This document shows, piece by piece, positions 25,875 through 36,484 of a stretch of 64,000 bases of DNA (the first letter of the stretch is position 1; every line of letters begins with the position of its first letter). The stretch is from positions 1,426,001-1,490,000 of the forward strand of contig NZ_CP072203.1 of assembly GCF_017654315.1 (NCBI RefSeq), written 5' to 3'. Made by a program: the position numbers and the translations under genes. Source of the DNA: Gordonia polyisoprenivorans. Its GTDB lineage: Bacteria > Actinomycetota > Actinomycetes > Mycobacteriales > Mycobacteriaceae. The notes under the pieces are model-generated. The model ran no database searches. It had not been told where the DNA came from and saw nothing but the letters and a program-made list of their open reading frames with translations.

Positions 25875-26258
25875 ATGTGGGATTCGTTCTGGAACTTCTT
25901 GTGGTCGATGGTGATCATCTTCGCGTTCGTCGCGTACTTGATCGTTCTCTGGTACATCATCGCCGACCTGTTCCGTGACCATAAGGCCTCGGGCTGGTCC
26001 AAGGCGATCTGGGTGATCTTCCTGATCATCCTGCCGTATCTGACGGCGCTCGCCTACCTGCTGGTCAAGGGGCAGGGAATGGCCGAGCGTGCCCAGAAAG
26101 CCGCAGTCGAATACAAGAAGGAATCCGACGATTACATCAAGACCGTCGCGGGTACTTCTCCGGCACAACAGATCGCCGATGCGAAATCGCTTCTCGATTC
26201 CGGTGCGATCAACAATGAAGAATTCGAGCACCTGAAGGCGAAGGCGCTCGCGCACTGA
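25875..26258 (+). CDS. PLDc_N/SHOCT-domain small membrane protein
   Basis: A 127-residue protein. Residues 1-65 form two membrane helices of the PLDc_N type (SMVIIFAFVAYLIVLWYIIA, then KAIWVIFLIILPYLTALAYL) with the joining DHKASGW loop. Residues 100-126 are a SHOCT domain (AQQIADAKSLLDSGAINNEE, then FEHLKAKAL). Proteins with this layout are common in actinobacteria and may be involved in envelope stress. AGGAG precedes the ATG, and a strong terminator follows, so it is a single-gene transcript. Confidence 0.88.
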   Translation: MWDSFWNFLWSMVIIFAFVAYLIVLWYIIADLFRDHKASGWSKAIWVIFLIILPYLTALAYLLVKGQGMAERAQKAAVEYKKESDDYIKTVAGTSPAQQIADAKSLLDSGAINNEEFEHLKAKALAH

Positions 26259-26271
26259 GCCCGATCACTAC

Positions 26272-26310
26272 AACGACCGCCCGCTTCGATCGACGAAACG
26301 GGCGGTCGTT
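26272..26310 (+). terminator. Rho-independent terminator
   Basis: AACGACCGCCCG and CGGGCGGTCGTT form a perfect 12-bp stem, with an inner TTCG/CGAA pairing in the loop, then TTCTTG. It ends the SHOCT gene and may also serve the convergent HAD gene. Confidence 0.8.
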
Positions 26311-26345
26311 TCTTGTGGTGGGGACCGCCGGAGGGTCGTTGCGCG

Positions 26346-27143
26346 CTACAGACTCTCCGGCTCGGAGACGAACGGATGATCGGTGTGCCCGACGAGGTCG
26401 GCGACCGAGGCGATGACGCGTGTGGGCCGGTACGGGTAGAGCTCCACCGACTCCGGCGTCGAGATCCCCGAGAGCACCAGGATCGTCTGCAGGCCCGCCT
26501 CGAGTCCGGAGATGACGTCGGTGTCCATCCGGTCACCGATCATCAGGGTGTTCTCCGAGTGGGCCCCCATCCTCCGCAACGCCGAACGCATCATCAGCGG
26601 ATTCGGCTTGCCCACGTAATACGGGTCGCGGTTGGTGGCCCGGGTGATGAGCGCGGCGACCGCACCGGTGGCCGGCAACGAACCCTGGGTGGACGGTCCG
26701 GTCGCATCCGGATTGGTCGCGATGAATCGGGCGCCGCGCTCGACGAGCCGGATCGCGGTGGTGATCGCCTCGAACGAATAGGTCCGTGTCTCGCCGAGAA
26801 CCACGTAGTCGGGGTCGACATCGGTGATGACATAGCCGATTTCATGCAGGGCGGTGGTCAGGCCGGACTCGCCGACCACATACGCCGTGCCGTTCGGACG
26901 CTGGGTGTCGAGGAAGCGGGCCGTCGCCAGAGCCGAGGTCCAGATGGCGTCCTCGGGGATGTCGAGGCCGGTCCGCAGCAGGCGCGCACGCAGATCGCGT
27001 GGCGTCCGGATCGAGTTGTTGGTGAGCACGGTGAACGGAATCCCGTTGTCGCGTAACTCCGTAATCAGTGCGTCGGCGCCGGGGATCAGGTGCTCCTCGC
27101 GGATGAGCACGCCGTCCATGTCCATGAGGTAGTTCCAACTCAT
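26346..27143 (-). CDS. HAD-IIA family sugar-phosphatase (NagD-like)
   Basis: A 265-residue haloacid-dehalogenase phosphatase. Motif I is LMDMDGVLIREE (nucleophile and general acid Asp pair), motif II FTVLTNNSIRTPRDL, motif III the GKPNPLMM lysine, and motif IV MIGDRMDTDVISGLEAG. The layout with a large C2 cap fits NagD/AraL-type nucleotide or sugar phosphatases. ATG 27143 is chosen since MSWNYLMDMDG matches the family start. It is divergent from the next VOC gene. The substrate is unknown. Confidence 0.92.
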   Translation of the reverse strand: MSWNYLMDMDGVLIREEHLIPGADALITELRDNGIPFTVLTNNSIRTPRDLRARLLRTGLDIPEDAIWTSALATARFLDTQRPNGTAYVVGESGLTTALHEIGYVITDVDPDYVVLGETRTYSFEAITTAIRLVERGARFIATNPDATGPSTQGSLPATGAVAALITRATNRDPYYVGKPNPLMMRSALRRMGAHSENTLMIGDRMDTDVISGLEAGLQTILVLSGISTPESVELYPYRPTRVIASVADLVGHTDHPFVSEPESL

Positions 27144-27222
27144 GGTGCCAACGCTACGGGGTCGTGTCCGGCCGTGGCGACCCCTGTTGCGGCGGACCGT
27201 TTCGTCGAGCAGCCCACCTATG

Positions 27223-27591
27223 ATGAGCACCATGGAACTCTCGCGCGCGGTACCGATCCTGACGGTCGACGATCTCGATGCCGCGGTGCGGACCTACCGC
27301 TCGGTGCTCGGGCTCGACGTGCTGATGAACCTCGGGTGGATCGCCACACTGGGCAATGCCGCGACCGCCGGTGGCGGCACCGCCCAGTTCAGTGTGATGA
27401 CCCGTGACGCCACCGCGCCGGTGAACCCGGTTGCCTCACTGGAGGTTTCCGACGTCGACCAGGCCTACGCCGAGGCGCTCGCCGAAGGCGTCGAGATCGT
27501 GCACCCGCTGACCGACGAGGAGTGGGGTGTGCGCCGGTTCTTCTTCGCCGACGCCGACGGCAATGTCGTCAACGTGCTGTCGCACGCATGA
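27223..27591 (+). CDS. VOC-family (glyoxalase-like) protein
   Basis: A 122-residue single-domain vicinal-oxygen-chelate protein: VPILTVDDLDAAVRTYRSVL, GLDVLMNLGWIATLG, VASLEVSDVDQAYAEALAEG, and the closing FFFADADGNVVNVLSHA. Three in-frame ATGs lie close together (27220, 27223, 27232). I chose the middle one, but 27232 is equally possible. It ends directly against the convergent thiD stop with no gap. The function cannot be told from sequence. Confidence 0.83.
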   Translation: MSTMELSRAVPILTVDDLDAAVRTYRSVLGLDVLMNLGWIATLGNAATAGGGTAQFSVMTRDATAPVNPVASLEVSDVDQAYAEALAEGVEIVHPLTDEEWGVRRFFFADADGNVVNVLSHA

Positions 27592-30250
<2,659 letters not shown>

Positions 30251-30383
30251 TGAAGTTGTGTGAGCTGTGCGCGACGAAGCGCGCACACGACACCATACCC
30301 GGATTCGCCGGTGCCGGAACCCCCGCCGCGTCGTCGACCCGTAACCGGGTGGTCGGGAGGTTGTTTCCGCGAGACGCCTTGCG

Positions 30384-30421
30384 CCTACGTAACCGTAGGG
30401 TAGGGTGTGACCCGGATCACA
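30384..30421. promoter_or_regulatory. Two palindromes, one a perfect CRP/GlxR-type site
   Basis: CCTACGTAACCGTAGG (30384-30399) is a perfect 6-4-6 palindrome. TGTGACCCGGATCACA (30406-30421) is a perfect TGTGA-N6-TCACA site, the consensus of CRP/GlxR regulators in this order of bacteria. A TAGGGT -10-like motif lies between. They precede the small acetyltransferase gene at 30497. Confidence 0.55.
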
Positions 30422-30496
30422 GAGGTGGGTCCGTCGTCGGAGGGGCGCCGACGACTCGTATTTCGTTGTCGTGTCACCGCGACGTGATGAGGGGTT

Positions 30497-30853
30497 ATGA
30501 ACACAATGAATCGCAAACACCGGCATCGCCCGCCGCAGTCGGCGCAATCGATTCTGCAGCAGATCTCCCAGGTCGTGCACAATCCGGATCGGGAGCGATT
30601 CGAGCTCTGGGTTGCGGGCGATCTCGTCGGCGTCCTGGGTTACTCGATCGAGGAGAGGGACGGTCAGCGCACGGTGACCGTGCTGCACACCGTCCTCTAC
30701 GACGAGTACACCGGCCACGGGCTCGGCACGCGGCTCACCCGCGGGGCTCTGGCATTCATCCGGGATCAGAACGCCCGCGTACGCCCGGTGTGCACCTTCA
30801 CCAAACAGTTCCTCGACGGCCATCCCGGGATCGTGCCGATGGCACCGGTCTGA
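30497..30853 (+). CDS. Small GNAT-family N-acetyltransferase (YjdJ-like)
   Basis: A 118-residue protein of the short single-domain acetyltransferase class. The core runs RERFELWVAGDLVGVLGYSI, then VTVLHTVLYDEYTGHGLGTR (acetyl-CoA loop GHGLGTRLT), then LAFIRDQNARVRPVCTFTKQ. The first 30 residues are basic and probably flexible. Members of this class are thought to acetylate protein or small-molecule amines. The 3' end is part of a 24-base tandem duplication that spans the stop codon. Candidate regulator sites, including a CRP-type palindrome, lie upstream. Confidence 0.85.
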   Translation: MNTMNRKHRHRPPQSAQSILQQISQVVHNPDRERFELWVAGDLVGVLGYSIEERDGQRTVTVLHTVLYDEYTGHGLGTRLTRGALAFIRDQNARVRPVCTFTKQFLDGHPGIVPMAPV

Positions 30854-30882
30854 ACTGTGTCGATGGCACCGGTCTGAACTGT
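30837..30882 (+). repeat. 24-bp tandem duplication across a stop codon
   Basis: CGATGGCACCGGTCTGAACT occurs at 30837-30856 and again at 30861-30880, with period 24 and the match extended by GT. The first copy contains the stop codon of the acetyltransferase. The second copy is non-coding. Confidence 0.85.
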
Positions 30883-30914
30883 TCGAGCCAACGCACGGGC
30901 ACCGTCCCGGTTGG

Positions 30915-30933
30915 TTAGGCTACCCTGACCTCG
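30915..30933 (+). promoter_or_regulatory. IdeR/DtxR-like iron box upstream of the siderophore-interacting protein gene
   Basis: TTAGGCTACCCTGACCTCG resembles the IdeR consensus (TTAGGTTAGGCTAACCTAA), best in its left and central parts. It lies about 30 bases before the gene for a siderophore-interacting flavoprotein, which supports iron control. Confidence 0.5.
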
Positions 30934-30963
30934 AATCGACTTCGAGGAAAGGGGCCGTCTCCC

Positions 30964-31725
30964 ATGGCCGAGACCACACACAAGGCGCCGTCGCGCGGGT
31001 GGCAGGGGGCGGTGCTCAAACTGCTGCGTGCCGACGATTACGAGTTCACGGTCACCAGCACCGAGAAGATCACCGAGTACTACATCAGGCTCGGCTTCAC
31101 CGGCGGTGGTGTGCTCACCGATCGGCCGGTCCATCCCACGATGTGGGTACGGCTGTGGTTCGAGTCGAACGGCAAGGCCCATCAGCGTGGATACACCCTC
31201 GCCGACCCGGACCCGGCCACCGACAGTTTCTTCATCGAGTTCGCCGTCCACGACGGCGCGGCACTGCGATGGGCGTTGGCCGCCAAGCCTGGTGACACCA
31301 TCAGCGCCACCTTCATGGGCTCCAAGTTCGCGATCCCCGAACCCGCGCCCGCCGGCTGGCTCGTCGCGGGCGACCCGGCCTCACTTCCCGCGATCAACTC
31401 GCTCCTCGACGCGCTCAGCGCGTCGTCGGGGCCGCAGGTCGGCGCGACGATCTGGTTCGAGTATTCCCACGACGACGACCGCGACCTGCCGATCCGGCTG
31501 CGCCCACAGGACACCATCCATTGGATCGCGCGTGGCGCCGACGGGAGCGCTCTCGTCGAGGCGGTGCGTGCTGCGGCCACGGCACAACCCGACCATTTCG
31601 GTTGGGTGGCACTCGATTCGGTGAATACCCGGGTGGTCGCCGACGTGTTCCGCACCGAATTCGGACTCGGCAAGAAACGTGTCAAGGCGCTGGCCTACTG
31701 GCAGGTCGACGCGGCCCCGTCCTGA
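30964..31725 (+). CDS. Siderophore-interacting protein (FAD-dependent ferric reductase, SIP family)
   Basis: A 253-residue flavoprotein that reduces ferric siderophore complexes to release iron. The FAD domain shows EYYIRLGFTGGG, HPTMWVRLWFESNGKAHQRG and YTLADPDPATDSFFIEFAVH (R-G-YTL flavin motif), then GDTISATFMGSKFAIP. The NAD(P)-domain part has GWLVAGDPASLPAINSLLDA and the C-terminal LGKKRVKALAYWQVD segment common to SIPs. An iron-box-like site precedes it. It is followed by an iron-linked gene pair, which supports a role in siderophore use. Confidence 0.93.
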   Translation: MAETTHKAPSRGWQGAVLKLLRADDYEFTVTSTEKITEYYIRLGFTGGGVLTDRPVHPTMWVRLWFESNGKAHQRGYTLADPDPATDSFFIEFAVHDGAALRWALAAKPGDTISATFMGSKFAIPEPAPAGWLVAGDPASLPAINSLLDALSASSGPQVGATIWFEYSHDDDRDLPIRLRPQDTIHWIARGADGSALVEAVRAAATAQPDHFGWVALDSVNTRVVADVFRTEFGLGKKRVKALAYWQVDAAPS

Positions 31726-31790
31726 TCGGCATCCGTACGGATGAATCTCGCCCATCCGTACAAACCGGGCTTGGGTTTGATGCCGTATGC

Positions 31791-31809
31791 AGGTTAGCCT
31801 TTCCTGAAC
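31791..31809 (+). promoter_or_regulatory. Second IdeR-like iron box
   Basis: AGGTTAGCCTTTCCTGAAC resembles half and part of the second half of an IdeR box. It lies 50 bases before the MTB12-like/siderophore-binding gene pair. The match is weaker than a full consensus. Confidence 0.45.
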
Positions 31810-31858
31810 AGGGGCTTCGGGGGAGTGAAGGTCCTGCTGCCACGACAGGAGCACGACA

Positions 31859-32782
31859 GTGACACAGGCGCATGGGACACAGGCGTACGGGACACAGGGG
31901 CACGGGGCCACACCCGGCTATCCGGGTCAGGCATACGAGAGTGGGGCTTACGACACCCCCTACGGAGACGACCAGCCGACCGAGCAACACGCAGCCGCGG
32001 CTGGAGAGGTCGAGCCGGCAGAGTCGGAAGGCCAAGATCCGGAAGGCCCAGACGAGGGCGTGTCGGGTGGCTCGTCGCTCAACTGGCCCACGGTGCTGGC
32101 GTCGGCCGGTGTCGCCGCGGTGATCTCGGCGCTGATCGTCACGATCGGGGTGGTCGGGCTGCTCGTGGTCGACAACCGCAACGGACTGCAGAATACGGCC
32201 GCCCAGCCGACGGTGGTGAACCTCGGCGGCGCCCAAAACGCGCAGGCGCCGGCGGCACCGGGTGCCGCGGCACCGTCGGCGCAGGCGCCGGGTCAGGTGC
32301 CCGCCGCGGCGCCGACCGAGGCCGTCCCACCGGCCGCCGGCGCGGTGACCCCGACCGCGGCGGTCCCCGCGCAGCCGGCCGCACCACAGACAGGCGCACC
32401 CCAGGCCACCGCGCCCGCGGCGGTTGCCCCGGCGGCTCTGGCGCCGGCGCAGCTGACCACCAAGGTCAAGCTCGTGATGAACACCGGCGCACCCCGCGCC
32501 ACCCGCGCCGCCGAACTCCAAGGCGGTCAGCAGGCACTGACGTCGGTCGACGCCGTGTCGAGGTTGTTGGCCGCATATCCCAATTCCGGGTTCAGCTATC
32601 AGATCATCGGCCCGGTGACCGTGAGCGGTACCACGATGAATGCGCAGCTTCAGATGTCCTTGGTGGGCAACGGGTCTCGCTACAAGCCGATGAGATGGCT
32701 GTGGTTGGACGGCAAGTGGAAGCTCTCCAACGAGAGCGTCTGCGGCATCGCCTCCTACGCCATGATCCCGTGCTCGGTATGA
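31859..32782 (+). CDS. Membrane-anchored protein with C-terminal MTB12-like domain
   Basis: A 307-residue protein. Residues 1-72 are a Gln/Gly/Glu-rich cytoplasmic tail, and one membrane helix follows at about 78-103 (VLASAGVAAVISALIVTIGV). A long Ala/Pro linker leads to a domain at about 205-307 similar to the mycobacterial MTB12/CFP2 low-molecular-weight antigen: KVKLVMNTGAPRATRAAELQ, GPVTVSGTTMNAQLQMSLVG and WLDGKWKLSNESVCGIASYA. The start is GTG. Its stop overlaps the next gene (ATGA), so it is translated with the siderophore-binding lipoprotein. It may be an exported helper in iron uptake (inferred). Confidence 0.8.
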   Translation: MTQAHGTQAYGTQGHGATPGYPGQAYESGAYDTPYGDDQPTEQHAAAAGEVEPAESEGQDPEGPDEGVSGGSSLNWPTVLASAGVAAVISALIVTIGVVGLLVVDNRNGLQNTAAQPTVVNLGGAQNAQAPAAPGAAAPSAQAPGQVPAAAPTEAVPPAAGAVTPTAAVPAQPAAPQTGAPQATAPAAVAPAALAPAQLTTKVKLVMNTGAPRATRAAELQGGQQALTSVDAVSRLLAAYPNSGFSYQIIGPVTVSGTTMNAQLQMSLVGNGSRYKPMRWLWLDGKWKLSNESVCGIASYAMIPCSV

Positions 32783-33762
32783 GGGCGGGCGTGGCCGGGA
32801 CGCGGGCACTGCTCGGAGTGATGATCACCGCTGCGGTGATCATCGGACTCGCCGCCTGCTCGTCGCCCGACGAGTCGGATTCCGGTGGCTCCGTACAGAT
32901 CAACCTGCCCGACGGCCGGTCGGTGACGATCCCGCAGACCCCCACGCGGATCGTCACCCTCGGTGGGCAGTGGACCGATGTGCTGCTGTCGTTCGGGCAG
33001 AAACCGGTCGGCTACTACGACGCCATCCAGGCCACCGCCAAGCAACTCCCGCCGTGGTACGGCACCAAGCTCGCCGACTCCACGCCGCTCAACCCCAACG
33101 GGGACATCGTCGCCGATGTGGCCAACCTCAAGCCCGACCTCATCGTTGCGCCCGGATTCGCCTCGATGAGCGGGGTTTTCGACAAACTGACGAAGATCGC
33201 GCCGACCATCGACAAGATCAGTGGGGCCCAGGTCGATCCGTGGCAGGACATGGTCACCCTGATGGGCACCATCCTGCATCAGCCGGGCAAGGCCACCCAG
33301 ATCATCTCCGGCGTCGACGCCAAGATCAACGCCATCGCCGCGGAATACCCGGGGCTGAAGGGCAAGACGTACTCGTTCGCCTACATGTATGGGTCCGACC
33401 AGATCTCGGTCCTCGGTGATCCGCAGGACGGGGCGGGCAAACTCTTCACCTCACTGGGACTGACGATGGCACCCCGGCTGGTGCAACAGAGCACGACGAC
33501 CGGACAGCCGAGATTCCAGATCAGCGCCGAGAACCTGCCGTGGCTCAACTCCGACGTCCTGGTGATGGCCACCCAGTCCGACGCTCTGCGTACCCGCCTC
33601 GTCGGGCTGCCCGGATACCGCAACCTCACCTCGGTGAAGACCGGCGCGGTGTCGATGATGGATCAGGTACAGATCACCGGACTCAATGAGCCGTCACCGA
33701 ACGCCACCGTCTACGTCCTCGACCGGTTGCGTCCGGCCCTGGCCCGCGCGGCGGGACAGTAG
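32779..33762 (+). CDS. Iron-siderophore ABC transporter substrate-binding lipoprotein
   Basis: A 327-residue FepB/FecB-type binding protein. A lipoprotein signal ends in GLAAC with the lipid-bearing Cys27. The class III binding fold shows RIVTLGGQWTDVLLSFGQKP, ADVANLKPDLIVAPGFASMS, TIDKISGAQVDPWQDMVTLM and the ENLPWLNSDVLVMA end. It overlaps the MTB12-like gene by four bases. No permease or ATPase genes are nearby, so the transporter is encoded elsewhere. Confidence 0.92.
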   Translation: MRAGVAGTRALLGVMITAAVIIGLAACSSPDESDSGGSVQINLPDGRSVTIPQTPTRIVTLGGQWTDVLLSFGQKPVGYYDAIQATAKQLPPWYGTKLADSTPLNPNGDIVADVANLKPDLIVAPGFASMSGVFDKLTKIAPTIDKISGAQVDPWQDMVTLMGTILHQPGKATQIISGVDAKINAIAAEYPGLKGKTYSFAYMYGSDQISVLGDPQDGAGKLFTSLGLTMAPRLVQQSTTTGQPRFQISAENLPWLNSDVLVMATQSDALRTRLVGLPGYRNLTSVKTGAVSMMDQVQITGLNEPSPNATVYVLDRLRPALARAAGQ

Positions 33763-33764
33763 CG

Positions 33765-33780
33765 CCGCCGAGACCGGCGG
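33765..33780. terminator. Small hairpin between convergent genes
   Basis: CCGCCG and CGGCGG pair around AGAC just after the siderophore-binding gene and 12 bases before the barstar stop. There is no U-tract. It is a weak terminator candidate for either strand. Confidence 0.35.
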
Positions 33781-33791
33781 TCGGGAATCCC

Positions 33792-34301
33792 TCAGCTGTC
33801 GGGGATCACCGACGCGACGGCGATGCCGGTGGCCCGCCACCGCGCCAGGGTGGCCCGACGTGCCGACACCGGCGTCGAGAGCAACACGGCGAATGTGGCC
33901 GGGGGATCGGCGAAGTCGCGGTAGTGATCCCGGTAGAACACCAATGACCGCGCGAACCAGGTGAATGTGTCGTCGGCGTGCGGCAGCACGTGCTGCGCGT
34001 CGGTGAGCACGGTGAGGAATCCGGTGATCCCCGCGGGCTGATCGAGATCGCGCATGCAATCGTCGAAGGCGTCGGCGTTGCGCCCGAAATGGTCGGGGAA
34101 TCGCCAACTCCGGGCGAACTCGTCGAACACGTCGGGGCGAGTGGTCAGTCGGGTGCCGGCGATCACCCGTACCCGGAAGTCGTCCGGTCGGGGCACGTCG
34201 ACGGTGGCCATGTCCTCGGGGCCCTCGATCAACCCCACCGCCGGCCCGTGTCCGGCGGCACCGATCAGGAACTCTTGCAGCGACACCCGTTGTGCCGTCA
34301 T
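33792..34301 (-). CDS. Barstar-family ribonuclease inhibitor
   Basis: A 169-residue barstar-like protein. The core RPDVFDEFARSWRFPDHFGR, then NADAFDDCMRDLDQP, matches the barstar inhibitory helix, where acidic residues plug the RNase active site. Asp78, Asp80 and Asp81 are candidates for the contact residues. It is longer than Bacillus barstar (90 residues), with about 50 extra N-terminal and 70 extra C-terminal residues. It begins 13 bases after the RNase gene and is cytoplasmic, as expected for self-protection before export. Confidence 0.88.
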   Translation of the reverse strand: MTAQRVSLQEFLIGAAGHGPAVGLIEGPEDMATVDVPRPDDFRVRVIAGTRLTTRPDVFDEFARSWRFPDHFGRNADAFDDCMRDLDQPAGITGFLTVLTDAQHVLPHADDTFTWFARSLVFYRDHYRDFADPPATFAVLLSTPVSARRATLARWRATGIAVASVIPDS

Positions 34302-34314
34302 GTCTTGTGCGTCT

Positions 34315-34854
34315 TCATGAAGTCGGGCCCCTGATGAGTACGAAGGTCTGATAGTGGTCGTCGGTGTACCAGGCCGATCCGTCGCTGCCGGTGACGATGC
34401 GCTCGGCGTCGCGGGATCGGCCCGGTCTCTTCGGGTTGACGTCCCATTCGCGGTACGTGATCGCCTTTCCCGATGACGTGGCCGACGGCAGCCGACCCTC
34501 GTTGTTGCGGAACACGATTCCGCCATGGGTACCCGGTGCGTTGGCTGCCGCGGGCCACGTGCCCGCATCGATGAGCGCCAGCGTCTCGCGCACCCGGGCG
34601 GGAACCCGGCTGCCCGCCGGGGCGGATGTGGATGGGGTGGATGTGGACTGGGCGGAGGTGCTTCGTGTGCTCGAGTGTGCGCTCGGCGACGAGGCCCCCG
34701 GCGTCGAGGTCGTGGCATGGGAGTTGTCGATCACCCAGATCACGATCACGACGACGGCGATCACCACCAGCGCGGCCGCGGAGATCACTGCCTGCCGACG
34801 ACGCCGAGCCGGACTCGGGGTGGGTGTACCGCGACCTCTCGCCCCGCCGGTCAC
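34315..34854 (-). CDS. Barnase-like secreted or membrane-anchored ribonuclease
   Basis: A 179-residue protein with one N-terminal membrane segment at about 24-42, a Ser/Thr-rich linker to about residue 80, and a C-terminal microbial ribonuclease (barnase/N1) domain. The catalytic residues of barnase are all present: Glu136 in YREWDVN, Arg152 in AERIVTG, and His167 in DDHYQTFVLIR. It starts at a GTG that overlaps the stop of the GNAT gene (GTGA). Directly downstream is its barstar-type inhibitor. It probably cleaves RNA outside the membrane. A role in competition or RNA scavenging is inferred. Confidence 0.9.
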   Translation of the reverse strand: MTGGARGRGTPTPSPARRRRQAVISAAALVVIAVVVIVIWVIDNSHATTSTPGASSPSAHSSTRSTSAQSTSTPSTSAPAGSRVPARVRETLALIDAGTWPAAANAPGTHGGIVFRNNEGRLPSATSSGKAITYREWDVNPKRPGRSRDAERIVTGSDGSAWYTDDHYQTFVLIRGPTS

Positions 34855-35864
34855 GACGACGTCCGCAGTTCGATGTAGCGGTAACGGTGATGTAATGCGA
34901 AACCGCGTGCGCGATACCAGGTACCGGCGATCCGGTTGCCGGACTCGACCTGCAGGTACGCGCGTGCGGCCCCGTTCTCGGCACCCCATTGCCGCAATCG
35001 TGTGAGCATGGCGTCGCCGAGGTGCTCGCGGCGTCGTGTCGGATCGGTCCACAGCGCCGTCAGGCCGAGCATGCGTGTGCCATCGGGCGATTCGGTGACC
35101 GCGCCGCGACCGATCGCGATCGGGCAGCCCGCATCCTCGATGGCGGCGAAGGTCACCGGCGCGTCGTCGAGGGTCGCGCCCAGTACCGGCGTGGCCGCCG
35201 TGATGTCGGTGTCGGGGCCGAGATAGGCCCGAAGCCAGTCAGGGGTGGGGGCGGGGCGCAGTGTGACGTCCGGGTGTTCGGCGAGTGGACGATCGGTGCT
35301 TGGCCCGGCGGTCAACACGTGGATGACCGTGGACGCGGGCACGCCGTCAACCCCGGGCGGTACCAGTCGTTCGGGTGTCGCGATCAGGGTCGGCAGATCG
35401 CGGGCGGCATACCAGGATTCGATGGCCGATCGGGTGTTCGGGTCGAGGCGCGCCGAACGATCAAGGGCGATGGCCGAATTGGCGCGCCGGGAGATGCCCG
35501 CACCGGCCCGCACCAACCAGCCGTCGATCCACGCCTGCTCGGTGCCGGGCCAGGCGGCGGCCGCGGCGTGCTCGAGGGCGCGAATCTCGCTGTTGCGCAC
35601 GGGAGCCGCTGACAACACGCGCAACGAGGTGATCGCCGAGCGTGGTATCGCCTCGACGGTGCCGTTCCGGTCGAGGCGAACGGGGTCCCCGTCGTCGACG
35701 AGGAACCCGGTCACATCCGATTGGGTGGGGCCGCCGGCGTGTGCCGGAGCCGGATTGGGGGAGTCACGCCAATCGGCGGGAGTCGCCTCGCCCAGCAGAT
35801 AGCGCACCACGACGCGGTCGCCCCGGTATGCGCCGAGGTCGGGCCCGTCGTCGCCCACCGCCAT
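34851..35864 (-). CDS. GNAT-family N-acetyltransferase (Rv0428c-like) with N-terminal SH3-like region
   Basis: A 337-residue protein. Residues 1-75 form a small beta region (YRGDRVVVRYLLGEATPADW, DVTGFLVDDGDPVRL), followed by LEHAAAAAWPGTEQAWIDGW and, near the C-terminus, a GNAT domain with TALWTDPTRRREHLGDAMLT (acetyl-CoA loop) and ARAYLQVESGNRIAGTWYRA. The same arrangement is next to def in mycobacteria (Rv0428c). It starts eight bases after def and overlaps the RNase start, so def, GNAT, RNase and barstar likely form one operon. The acetyl acceptor is unknown. Confidence 0.9.
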   Translation of the reverse strand: MAVGDDGPDLGAYRGDRVVVRYLLGEATPADWRDSPNPAPAHAGGPTQSDVTGFLVDDGDPVRLDRNGTVEAIPRSAITSLRVLSAAPVRNSEIRALEHAAAAAWPGTEQAWIDGWLVRAGAGISRRANSAIALDRSARLDPNTRSAIESWYAARDLPTLIATPERLVPPGVDGVPASTVIHVLTAGPSTDRPLAEHPDVTLRPAPTPDWLRAYLGPDTDITAATPVLGATLDDAPVTFAAIEDAGCPIAIGRGAVTESPDGTRMLGLTALWTDPTRRREHLGDAMLTRLRQWGAENGAARAYLQVESGNRIAGTWYRARGFALHHRYRYIELRTSS

Positions 35865-35872
35865 CGCCGGAA

Positions 35873-36484
35873 TCAGTCGTCGTCGTCGTGGCCGAAGGGG
35901 TCGGCCTGCTCGCCGGGCACCCAGGTGAGTCCGGGCACGCCCCAGCCGTTGCGTTTGATGGCCTTCTTGGCGGCGCGGGCGTTGCGGCCGACCAGGACAT
36001 CGACGTAGAGGAAGCCGTCGAGATGGCCGACCTCGTGCTGCAGCATCCGCGCGAAGAATCCGCGGCCCTCCAGCACGACCTCGGCGCCCGTGCGGTCGAC
36101 GCCGGTGACCCGCGCCCAGTCGGCCCGCCCGGTCGGGAACTGCTCGCCGGGCACCGACAGGCACCCCTCGTCGTTGTCGTCGGGGTCAGGCATGGTCTCG
36201 GGGATCTCCGAGGTCTCCAGTACCGGGTTCACGACCTCGCCGCGACGCCGTGTCGTGGACAGCCGGGACTCGCCGTCGGGGCAGTCGTAGACGAACATCC
36301 GCTTGCCGACGCCGACCTGGTTGGCGGCCAGGCCGACCCCGTTGGCGGCGTCCATCGTCTCGTACATGTCGTCGAGCAGGGTGACGATCTCCGCCGAGGG
36401 TCGTCCCTGCGCGTCGAGTTCGACCGGCTCGGTCGCGCGATGCAGGACCGGTTCGCCGACAATGCAGATCGGGAGGATTGCCAT
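35873..36484 (-). CDS. def: Peptide deformylase
   Basis: A 203-residue iron or zinc enzyme that removes the formyl group from nascent proteins. All three family motifs are present: [10 protein letters not shown] (49-58), EGCLSVPG (106-113, ligand Cys108) and QHEVGHLDG (149-157, ligands His150 and His154, catalytic Glu151). There is a C-terminal extension rich in charged residues (ending FGHDDDD), as in mycobacterial Def. It is first in a four-gene minus-strand operon. Confidence 0.97.
   Translation of the reverse strand: MAILPICIVGEPVLHRATEPVELDAQGRPSAEIVTLLDDMYETMDAANGVGLAANQVGVGKRMFVYDCPDGESRLSTTRRRGEVVNPVLETSEIPETMPDPDDNDEGCLSVPGEQFPTGRADWARVTGVDRTGAEVVLEGRGFFARMLQHEVGHLDGFLYVDVLVGRNARAAKKAIKRNGWGVPGLTWVPGEQADPFGHDDDD

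Noticed and set aside
33765..33780. Strong terminator between the siderophore-binding gene and barstar
   Set aside because: The stem is only six base pairs and there is no U-tract, so it is listed with low confidence only.
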